A stretch of 47,246 nucleotides of DNA from CAZWDL01 sp964632995 (lineage in GTDB: Bacteria; Bacteroidota; Bacteroidia; Chitinophagales; Saprospiraceae). Below are positions 27,926-34,266 of the stretch, in pieces. A program made the position numbers and the translations under genes. The DNA lies in contig CAZWDL010000050.1 in assembly GCA_964632995.1 (NCBI GenBank), positions 1 through 47,246 on the forward strand, in the 5' to 3' direction. Numbering within the stretch: the stretch's first letter is position 1; every line of letters starts with the position of its first letter. The notes below the pieces were generated by a model. The model had not been told where the DNA came from. It searched no databases and saw only the letters and a list, made by a program, of their open reading frames with translations.

Positions 27926-28654
27926 ATGCACATCATCCCCGCAATCGACATCATCGACGGCAAGTGCGTACGCCTCACGCAGGGCGACTACGAGCAGAAG
28001 AAAGTCTATAACGAAGATCCGCTGGAAGTGGCCAAGGCTTACGAAGACCACGGCCTGAAGCGCCTGCACCTGGTCGACCTCGACGGCGCCCGCGCCAAGC
28101 AGATCGTCAACTACAAAGTACTGGAACGCCTGGCCGGCCGTACTCATCTGCACATCGACTTCGGTGGCGGCCTGAAGTCAGACGAAGACCTACGCATCGC
28201 TTTTGAAAGCGGCGCCCGGCAGGTGACCGGCGGCACCGTCGCCGTCAAAGATCCGGAGCTATTCCTGAGCTGGCTGGAAAAATACGGCCCGGGACGCATC
28301 ATCCTCGGCGCCGACGTCAAAGACCGGCAGATCGCCGTCAGCGGCTGGCAGGAAACATCCGACCGGGAACTCTTCCCCTTCCTGGAGGAATACAAGGAAA
28401 AAGGCGTCGAATACGCCATCTGTACCGACGTCTCCAAAGACGGCCTGCTGGAAGGCACTGCCCTGGAGTTGTATGTCGAAATCCGGGAGGCATTCCCCGA
28501 CCTGAAGCTGATCGCCAGCGGCGGCGTCACCACGGTAGAGGAACTGAAAAAGCTGCAGAAGATCGGCTGCTTCGGCGCCATCATCGGCAAGGCCATCTAC
28601 GAGGGGAAGATCACGTTGGAGACCTTGAAGAAAATAGCCGTCGAAGGATGGTGA
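27926..28654 (+). CDS. hisA: ProFAR isomerase
   Basis: HisA isomerises ProFAR to PRFAR. The start is set at 27926 (MHIIPAIDIIDG), giving 242 residues. The beta/alpha barrel shows the first catalytic Asp in AIDIIDGKCVRL, the phosphate-binding FGGGLKSDED, the second catalytic Asp in CTDVSKDG, and the second phosphate motif ASGGVTTVEE. It belongs to the his cluster but is separated from hisH and hisF by repeat-bearing spacers. Confidence 0.96.
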   Translation: MHIIPAIDIIDGKCVRLTQGDYEQKKVYNEDPLEVAKAYEDHGLKRLHLVDLDGARAKQIVNYKVLERLAGRTHLHIDFGGGLKSDEDLRIAFESGARQVTGGTVAVKDPELFLSWLEKYGPGRIILGADVKDRQIAVSGWQETSDRELFPFLEEYKEKGVEYAICTDVSKDGLLEGTALELYVEIREAFPDLKLIASGGVTTVEELKKLQKIGCFGAIIGKAIYEGKITLETLKKIAVEGW

Positions 28655-28669
28655 AAAATTGGACAGCGG

Positions 28670-28832
28670 AATTGCTTCGCTTTGCACTTAATGGATGGTA
28701 TTAACGTTTTTGGAGGAAAGCCGAACCAAAAGCCCAAAAACACTGTATTCAAGCCATCCGAATCAGCCAAGGGAAAGCCGGTATTCCTCCAAAATTTACT
28801 GCTTCTGCAAAAAAGAGCAAAACGAAGCAATT
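28670..28832. repeat. Nested inverted repeat between hisA and hisF
   Basis: AATTGCTTCG (28670-28679) is the reverse complement of 28823-28832, and the match continues with TTTGC on the left and GCAAAA on the right. TTTTGGAGGAA (28708-28718) pairs with TTCCTCCAAAA (28784-28794). The element is about 163 bp and resembles a MITE-like palindrome. Confidence 0.65.
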
Positions 28833-28851
28833 ACGGGAAAAATATTACAGA

Positions 28852-29621
28852 ATGTTAGCTAAACGAATCATACCCTGTCTGGATATCAAAGACGGCCGAA
28901 CCGTCAAGGGGGTCAACTTTGTCAACCTGCGCGATGCGGGCGACCCGGTAGAGCTGGGTGCGCTATACAGCGAAAAGGGCGCCGATGAGCTGGTCTTTCT
29001 CGACATCACGGCCACCCACGAGAAGCGCAAGACGCTGGCCGAGCTGGCTAGCCGCATCGCACATCACCTGAGCATTCCCTTCACCATCGGCGGCGGCATT
29101 AAGTCGGTCGCCGATGTGGAAGTGCTGCTGGAATCGGGGGCCGACAAGTGCTCGGTCAACTCGGCGGCCGTGCGCCGGCCGGAGCTGATCACCGAGCTGG
29201 CCCAAAACTTCGGCAGCCAGTTCGTCGTGCTCGCCGTCGACGCCAAATACATCGACGGCGAATGGATCGTGCACCTCAACGGCGGCCGCCTGCCCACCGA
29301 GGTGCGCCTGCTGGAATGGGTCAAGGAGGCCGAAGACCGCGGCGCGGGCGAAATTCTCTTCACCTCCATGGATCACGACGGCACCAAGAACGGCTTTGCC
29401 AATGAGATCACGGCAAAAGTGTCGGAACTGGTCTCCATCCCGGTGATCGCCTCGGGCGGCGCGGGGGAGATGTCGCACTTCTACGACGTCTTCACCGAAG
29501 GCAAGGCCGACGCGGGCCTGGCCGCCAGCATCTTCCACTTCCGGGAGATGGAGATCGGGGATTTGAAAGGGTATCTGNNNNNNNNNNTCTGCAGGAGCGG
29601 GGCATTGTAGTGCGGATGTGA
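28852..29621 (+). CDS. hisF: Imidazole glycerol phosphate synthase cyclase subunit, split by assembly gap
   Basis: HisF pairs with HisH and makes IGP and AICAR. The barrel shows the first catalytic Asp in IPCLDIKDGRTVKGVNF, FTIGGGIKSVAD, the second catalytic Asp in FTSMDHDGTKNG, and ASGGAGEMSHF. The frame is intact to codon 242 (29577), then ten N (29578-29587). After the gap a different frame gives LQERGIVVRM and a TGA at 29619-29621, which is the expected HisF C-terminus. Merging the flanking TCTG copies restores one 251-residue frame ending KGYLQERGIVVRM. I therefore treat it as a whole gene with an assembly artefact. Confidence 0.93.
29578..29587. other. Ten-N assembly gap inside hisF
   Basis: Ten unknown bases join two contigs. 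The sequence TCTG ends the left side (29574-29577) and begins the right side (29588-29591), so the contigs probably overlap and no bases are really missing. Confidence 0.8.
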
Positions 29622-29676
29622 CGACGTTTACGGAATCTCGGAGGTGAACTGATTACCCATAAGTTCGGTTTGGGCT

Positions 29677-29790
29677 ACTTCTGCTGTTCTTCATTCCTCT
29701 GTTCTACAAGTCAAAAATTTGAGGAAAAACCCACTAAACAGTTCAGAACTGCAGAACAGAGGAACAGAAAAACAGAAGAACCGCAGAAGT
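29677..29790. repeat. Imperfect inverted repeat
   Basis: The left arm 29677-29705 (starts ACTTCTGCTGTTC) is imperfectly complementary to 29753-29790 (ends CCGCAGAAGT). A related sequence occurs near 19351-19375. It lies between the convergent hisF and DUF5362-like genes. Confidence 0.55.
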
Positions 29791-29844
29791 TCAGCCCCGA
29801 CCAAAGATATGGGCAATCGATAAAACTCGGAGGTTTCTTAACCG

Positions 29845-30306
29845 TTAACCAAGCATCGCCCCGCCGACGCCCGCCACGATCGCCATCAGCAGGCCCAGCG
29901 CGTAGAAGCCGAGCAGGATAACAGTCAGGATGCCCAGAAATTTGTAGTGCGCCTTGATATTGGACAACGACACTTCCAGCGCGACCTGGCTGGAATCCCG
30001 AAGCGCGTCTTGCATCTTGGTGGCAAAGCGATAGAGGTAAAGCACCGGAAAGAAATACAAGGCCGCAAAGCCGAGATACAAGACAGAAAACACCACCGGC
30101 GGGAAGGGCATCTCCTCTGATCCCGGCATGAAGCTCAGGAGGGAGCCGATGGCAAAAGCGGCGATGACCATAAAGCCCACCCCGATGAAGCCGACGATGG
30201 CCAGAAATTTGGCCCAGCCGGAAGTTTCTTTCAAGTTGGCGCGCGACTCGCCGGATAGCTGCAGGTCGCCGGAAAAATCTCTATCTAAGGGCTGTTCGTA
30301 ATCCAT
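29845..30306 (-). CDS. DUF5362-like small membrane protein
   Basis: The 153-residue protein has a charged N-terminus and four hydrophobic segments, at about residues 33-55, 68-92 and 121-150 (the last long enough for one kinked or two short helices). TSGWAKFLAIVGFIGVGFMV and SNIKAHYKFLGILTV resemble the DUF5362 family common in Bacteroidota. Function is unknown. It is the only minus-strand gene inside the his region and separates hisF from hisIE, so hisIE probably needs its own promoter. Confidence 0.72.
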   Translation of the reverse strand: MDYEQPLDRDFSGDLQLSGESRANLKETSGWAKFLAIVGFIGVGFMVIAAFAIGSLLSFMPGSEEMPFPPVVFSVLYLGFAALYFFPVLYLYRFATKMQDALRDSSQVALEVSLSNIKAHYKFLGILTVILLGFYALGLLMAIVAGVGGAMLG

Positions 30307-30377
30307 GGTAATTGGGTTTGGGTGTTGAAATTTCGGACTATAAGATAAAGTTAATATCCTAGCGGAGCAAATGGCCG

Positions 30378-30513
30378 GAGTTTAGAAGTTTAGTAGCCGG
30401 CCACTCCGAGGCCGCTGGTTTAGTTTGGCAAATACGTCTGTTTCTGTCAGAGCGGCTAAACTCCTAAACCAGCCCCGACACGTAGTGTCGTGGGCGACTA
30501 AACTTCTAAACTC
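30378..30513. repeat. Palindromic repeat, copy B of the GTTTAGAAG family
   Basis: It starts GAGTTTAGAAGTTTAG and ends CTAAACTTCTAAACTC. It has a hairpin at each end with stem sequences different from the other copies (for example CGACAC/GTGTCG), which suggests that pairing, not sequence, is conserved. It lies directly upstream of hisIE. Confidence 0.75.
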
Positions 30514-30553
30514 AAAACGAACGAAGGTAGTACACACTTCAAAATTACACCAT

Positions 30554-31153
30554 ATGCGCATAGAACAACTCGACTTCAATAAAGGCGACGGCCTCCTCCC
30601 CGCCATCATACAGGACGCCGCCACCGACCGCGTTCTTATGCTCGGCTATATGAACAAGGAGGCCCTGCTCAAAACGCAGGAGGAGAAAGTCGTCACCTTC
30701 TACAGCCGCAGCAAAGACCGGCTGTGGACCAAAGGCGAAAGCTCCGGCAACTTCCTCCACCTGGTCGACATCAAGGCCGACTGCGATAACGACACCCTCC
30801 TTGTGCGGGTGAACCCGCGGGGGCCTGTCTGCCACACCGGCAGCGACACCTGCTTCGACGAAACCAACGAGGAAGGCGACTTCCTCCGCCACCTCGAACA
30901 GGTGATCCAGCACCGCAAAACCAATCCTCAGGAAGGCTCCTACACGACTTCCCTTTTCAACCGGGGCATCAACAAAGTAGCCCAGAAGGTAGGGGAAGAG
31001 GCCGTGGAGCTGATCATCGAAGCCAAGGACGACAACGAGGAGCTCTTCCTCAACGAGGCCGCCGACCTCATGTACCACTACCTGGTGCTGCTGACGGCGA
31101 AGGGGTACCGGCTGGCGGATGTGATGGAGGTGCTGGAGGGGAGACACCGGTGA
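30554..31153 (+). CDS. hisIE: Bifunctional phosphoribosyl-AMP cyclohydrolase / phosphoribosyl-ATP pyrophosphatase
   Basis: The start is set at 30554 (MRIEQLDFNKGDGLLP), giving 199 residues; an upstream extension of the frame lies in a repeat. The N-terminal HisI domain has VTFYSRSKDRLWTKGESSG and the zinc/substrate segment DCDNDTLLVRV...GPVCHTG. The C-terminal HisE domain has SYTTSLFNRGINKVAQKVG and EEAVELIIEAK. It performs steps 2 and 3 of histidine synthesis and completes the pathway encoded in this window. Confidence 0.96.
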   Translation: MRIEQLDFNKGDGLLPAIIQDAATDRVLMLGYMNKEALLKTQEEKVVTFYSRSKDRLWTKGESSGNFLHLVDIKADCDNDTLLVRVNPRGPVCHTGSDTCFDETNEEGDFLRHLEQVIQHRKTNPQEGSYTTSLFNRGINKVAQKVGEEAVELIIEAKDDNEELFLNEAADLMYHYLVLLTAKGYRLADVMEVLEGRHR

Positions 31154-31154
31154 T

Positions 31155-31188
31155 ACGTTTACGAAACCTTTAGAGGTTTCGTAAACGT
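31155..31188. repeat. Perfect 15-bp stem palindrome after hisIE
   Basis: ACGTTTACGAAACCT (31155-31169) and AGGTTTCGTAAACGT (31174-31188) are exact reverse complements around a TTAG loop, two bases after the hisIE stop. No T-tract follows. GTTTCGTAAA-like fragments also occur near 42680 and 46022, so this may be a dispersed palindrome acting as an operon end. Confidence 0.7.
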
Positions 31189-31298
31189 GGTACTTAATTC
31201 TAACTTCGCGAGCCGGGCTCTTTCGCATAAAGCTTCAGTGCCGAGACGAGGCCCGCGTTCTGGCCGCTCTTACGTGCCGCTCTATCTCTAAAAGCCAA

Positions 31299-31329
31299 TT
31301 GCAAAGTTTTGTGAAAGCAAGTACCTTTG
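31299..31329 (+). promoter_or_regulatory. Promoter of the toxin-antitoxin pair
   Basis: TTG at 31299-31301 and TACCTTTG at 31322-31329 are spaced by 20 bases, an excellent match to the Bacteroidota consensus. The antitoxin ATG lies 22 bases downstream at 31352. Confidence 0.75.
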
Positions 31330-31351
31330 GAAAAAGTAAAAGCAATCATCC

Positions 31352-31633
31352 ATGACCAAGAATTTGGATAACAGAAAATACAAGCTGATCCAGGAAATCA
31401 TCAACCTGGATGATGAATCGGCTATCACCAGATTAGAGGATCAAATCGAAGCTATTCGTAAAGAAGATACCCTCTGGCAGGCCGCCCTTAAGCCCATGCG
31501 AAAAACGATCACGCTGGAAGAGATGAAAGCGGAACAAAACTATGTCCCCTTGGATGCAGAAACCTTTTTTGAAATGGCGGATGAGGTGGGGATTGAAGAG
31601 TCGGTTGAAGAATTGTTGGCTATGCTGGATTGA
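31352..31633 (+). CDS. Putative antitoxin of a PIN-type module
   Basis: This 93-residue acidic protein is mostly predicted helical (IIQEIINLDDESAITRLEDQ-like start, acidic C-terminus EESVEELLAMLD). It lies 2 bases upstream of a PIN-domain gene. Its size, charge and position fit an antitoxin; no DNA-binding motif is recognised. The C-terminal acidic segment could wrap the toxin. The function is inferred from context. Confidence 0.7.
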   Translation: MTKNLDNRKYKLIQEIINLDDESAITRLEDQIEAIRKEDTLWQAALKPMRKTITLEEMKAEQNYVPLDAETFFEMADEVGIEESVEELLAMLD

Positions 31634-31635
31634 GG

Positions 31636-32097
31636 ATGGAATATTTATTAGATACAAATATTTTGGTCATCTACGTCCGTGCCAATGAATTGACCAGAAA
31701 AGTCGAGCAGGATCTAAAGCTACTGACCGGCGAGAATGACCTGGTAATTTCCGTGGTAACCGTAGGAGAAATAAAATCCATCGCGGAACAGAATCGATGG
31801 GGAGCGAAGAAAATTCAAAACCTGGAAAAGTTGCTAAGTCGGTTCATGATTGCAGATATAAATGTCGAAGAAATCGTTGAGCGATACGCTGAAATTGACA
31901 CGTTCAGTCAAGGAAAATCTAAAGGAAAAAAGGTCGACTTCACTGCCAGGAATATGGGAAAAAATGATTTGTGGATTGCAGCAACCGGCTCTGTCTTGAA
32001 CCTCGTCCTGGTCACCACAGATAACGACTTTGATCATCTCAGCGAAGAGTACCTCACCGTGAAGAAAATTGATATAAAAGCCTATCTGGAAAAATAA
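31636..32097 (+). CDS. PIN-domain ribonuclease toxin (VapC-like)
   Basis: The start is set at ATG 31636 (MEYLLDTNILVIYV), 2 bases after the antitoxin stop; a TTG at 31630 is an alternative. The 153-residue PIN domain keeps the acidic residues: Asp in LLDTNILV, Glu in VTVGEIKSI, Asp in KNDLWIAATG, and Asp in VTTDNDFDHL. VapC-type toxins cleave tRNA or rRNA. It lies just beyond the DGR reverse transcriptase, convergent with it. Confidence 0.85.
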   Translation: MEYLLDTNILVIYVRANELTRKVEQDLKLLTGENDLVISVVTVGEIKSIAEQNRWGAKKIQNLEKLLSRFMIADINVEEIVERYAEIDTFSQGKSKGKKVDFTARNMGKNDLWIAATGSVLNLVLVTTDNDFDHLSEEYLTVKKIDIKAYLEK

Positions 32098-32213
32098 GAG
32101 CAGCAGAACCTTCGCCATCCACGGGTTACCAATACTGCTGCTCCAGACCCTAAGGATTTTTATCTCGCAAGGCCGTTTTCGCCCTTCCAAAAAGGGACCG
32201 GGCAAGCATCTGT

Positions 32214-32405
32214 TCACCCTGTGAAATAAGACTTCAGGCATTTTTTCAGATACATTTTCCCGTAATGCGTTTTCAAGTATTGTTCTCTGCGAAATGCATC
32301 TTCCTGTGAAAGAGAACCTTCAAAGTAAATCAAATCTATGGGGAGTCTGTTTTTAGTTTTGATAATTATTACCTGGGTGGTCGTTGTTGTTCCAGGAGCA
32401 GCCAC
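32214..32405 (-). pseudogene. GIY-YIG endonuclease remnant
   Basis: On the minus strand, about 40 residues (LPIDLIYFEGSLSQEDAF, RREQYLKTHYGKMYLKK) match the C-terminal part of small GIY-YIG nucleases. The GIY and YIG motifs and catalytic Arg are missing. The first residues of the open frame (AAPGTTTTTQ) are only an out-of-frame reading of the RT 3' end. It looks like a decayed gene fused to the end of the RT gene by insertion or deletion. Confidence 0.6.
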
Positions 32406-33493
32406 GAACCAGTTTCCGTTCTGGCTAAGTTCAGCCCTTCTTTAAAGACAAGCCAGTTAAAGGTCTTTTCCAGTAATTTTTCCGTGTCAGCTTGCGTAGC
32501 ATGTCCGCGCCATGCATTCAACTGTTGCTCTATTTTTTCCGGGGAGATTTTGCCGGCCCGGTATAGTTGCAGTCGCTTGCGCATCCGCCGGCGAAAGCGA
32601 AATAGATTTTCCTTCTTCAATTGGCGATGGGTCTTGAATATACGCTGCCCGAGGAAATTCACCCCCAATCGGGTTGGGAATACCACTGTTTTATTCCGGT
32701 GCAGGCGCAACCTCAACATTTCAGCGAGATATCCTTCCAGTTCCTGCCGGATTTGGTGCACCGTTGCTTTATCGTTTCCGAATAGCACTACATCATCTAC
32801 GTACCGGATATAACCTTTCACCCTTAGCTCTTCTTTGACAAAATGATCGAAACCACTCAGGTAAATATTGGCGAAAAACTGACTGGTTAGATTTCCCATT
32901 GGCAAGCCTTTGCGGCGATGGGCAATGGTGAACAGATCATCTCCCGGAAAATAGTCCGCTATTTCTTCCTGAGGATTAGAACAGTCGATGATGAGATCGA
33001 TCAGATCCAGGGTGCGACGACAGCCAATCTTTCGGAAAATTCGCTGCTTGAGTATTTCGTGATCGATGGAGGGAAAATATTTTCGGATATCCGCCTTCAG
33101 CACGTATTCGTATTGCCGCATTAAATGCTGACAGTGACGAATGGCAGCGTGCGTACCTTTGCCCCTGCGATTGGCATAAGTATGAAAAATGAACGTCTTT
33201 TCGAAAATCGGTTCGATGATATTACACAAAGCGTGATGCACCACTCGATCGCGAAAAGGCGCCGCACTGATCATGCGTTTTTTCGGATCGTAGATCATGA
33301 ACGTTCGATAGGGGCCTGGGCGGTAGCTCCCCTCCCGTAGCTCCTCTTCTATCTGAAGCAGCTCCCACTCCAAATTGGTTTCAAATTCCGCTACATTTGG
33401 TTTGTCCCGCTTGCCTTTACGCGCTTTGTAAAATGCCCGAAGCAAGTTGTCAAAAGCACAAACCTTTTCGTAGAGTTTAAAAAATCGCTTCAT
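32369..33493 (-). CDS. DGR reverse transcriptase
   Basis: The 374-residue retron/group-II-like RT has motif 2 (KADIRKYFPSID, with the first catalytic Asp at 135), the DGR hallmark GLPMGNLTSQFFANIYL at residues 196-212 (group II introns have QG/SP here), and the active site RYVDDVVLF with Asp233/234. With Avd it should reverse-transcribe the TR RNA with errors at adenines and deliver the cDNA to the VR. Its start codon lies 2 bases from that of avd on the other strand. The last residues (LLEQQRPPR) run into a GIY-YIG remnant, so the extreme C-terminus may be altered. Confidence 0.95.
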   Translation of the reverse strand: MKRFFKLYEKVCAFDNLLRAFYKARKGKRDKPNVAEFETNLEWELLQIEEELREGSYRPGPYRTFMIYDPKKRMISAAPFRDRVVHHALCNIIEPIFEKTFIFHTYANRRGKGTHAAIRHCQHLMRQYEYVLKADIRKYFPSIDHEILKQRIFRKIGCRRTLDLIDLIIDCSNPQEEIADYFPGDDLFTIAHRRKGLPMGNLTSQFFANIYLSGFDHFVKEELRVKGYIRYVDDVVLFGNDKATVHQIRQELEGYLAEMLRLRLHRNKTVVFPTRLGVNFLGQRIFKTHRQLKKENLFRFRRRMRKRLQLYRAGKISPEKIEQQLNAWRGHATQADTEKLLEKTFNWLVFKEGLNLARTETGSWLLLEQQRPPR

Positions 33494-33495
33494 AT

Positions 33496-33834
33496 ATGGA
33501 AAAGCAAAGTCCGATTCTGGTCAAGACCTACGATTTTCTGAAAATGATCATCCCGGTCCTGAAAAAATTTCCACGCGATCAAAAATTCCTCCTCGGCGAT
33601 CGCCTGCAAAATCTCAGCAGCGACATCCTGGAGCTGTTTATCGAGGCCTATTACGCTCCCCGCCCGGAAAAAAAAGACAAGCTGATCGAAGCCAATATCA
33701 AGATTGAAAAAATGCGTTTCTACTTTCGCCTTTGTTATGAAATGGGCTTTTACCATTCTAACAAATACAAGCAAATACTGAATCACCTGCAAGAGATCGG
33801 CCGGATGTGTGGCGGCTGGATCAAAAGCTTATAG
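33496..33834 (+). CDS. avd: DGR accessory variability determinant
   Basis: The 112-residue basic helical protein matches bacterial Avd: KTYDFLKMIIPVLKKFPRDQ, LGDRLQNLSSDILELFIEAY, KLIEANIKIEKMRFYFRL and the closing IGRMCGGWIKS. Avd forms a pentameric four-helix-bundle barrel that binds the RT and TR RNA and is required for mutagenic homing. The unusual point is orientation: it is on the plus strand, whereas RT, TR and the target gene are on the minus strand. Start codons of avd and RT are separated by 2 bases, so any promoter must lie within the other gene. Confidence 0.93.
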   Translation: MEKQSPILVKTYDFLKMIIPVLKKFPRDQKFLLGDRLQNLSSDILELFIEAYYAPRPEKKDKLIEANIKIEKMRFYFRLCYEMGFYHSNKYKQILNHLQEIGRMCGGWIKSL

Positions 33835-34014
33835 CCGGGCAGGACCTTCGAAGCCGTTTCCGGCCCTACCAGCCCCGCCCGGTTAATGATTATTTGGCTG
33901 TTGCGCCCAAAGCGACGCAACGCACGGGATCCTGCGCTGGACATTATTGAATCGCACGCTCCGCCGGATGGAAAACCGGCCGGCGAATTCCGGCGAGAGA
34001 AAAAAAATACTGTA
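33835..34014. other. Structured spacer between avd and TR
   Basis: This 180-base spacer follows TR on the minus strand. It contains several potential stems: CCGGGC (33835-33840) with GCCCGG (33877-33882), and GTTGCG with CGCAAC near 33900. In the Bordetella phage DGR a structured spacer after TR primes cDNA synthesis with RT-Avd; this segment is the positional equivalent. The role is inferred. Confidence 0.55.
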
Positions 34015-34136
34015 CTGGGCCAGCCGAAACCCGATATTGTTGTTCCTGTTGTTCGGGTTGTTCCTGTTACGGTTTGAAACGCGGTAGTTTTGCTCATTGT
34101 TATTGTTCCACGAACCGCCCCGCAACACACGACCGG
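34015..34136 (-). repeat. DGR template repeat (TR)
   Basis: This 122-bp segment aligns without gaps to the VR at 34270-34391 (constant offset 255). The two differ at 17 positions, all of which are adenine in the TR minus strand. Read in the VR frame it encodes RGGSWNNNNEQNYRVSN followed by further Asn-rich codons. AAC-rich codons are typical of templates because adenine mutagenesis of AAC gives many amino acids but no stop codon. It should be transcribed on the minus strand as template RNA. Confidence 0.98.
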
Positions 34137-34212
34137 TTAACGCGCCGGACCCTCTTCTTCGAAGATAGTGGATTTTTGAAATTTATCGCGCTTCGCGCGA
34201 AAAGAAAAAAAG

Positions 34213-34266
34213 GGTAAAAGGGTTAAATACCTGCCTCCGCTAACGCTCCGGCAGGTAAAAGGGTTA
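34213..34266. repeat. Hairpin and direct repeats just after the VR
   Basis: A 13-bp direct repeat GGTAAAAGGGTTA occurs at 34213-34225 and 34254-34266, the second copy covering the target gene stop. Between them CCTGCC (34230-34235) pairs with GGCAGG (34250-34255), with an inner GC/GC stem and TAAC loop. Hairpins next to the initiation-of-mutagenic-homing site assist target recognition in studied DGRs. Confidence 0.7.

Noticed and set aside
33883..34128. Asn-rich minus-strand open frame beginning RGGSWNNNNEQNYR
   Set aside because: This is the translated DGR template repeat. It has no start context or upstream domain, and is a template RNA, not a gene.
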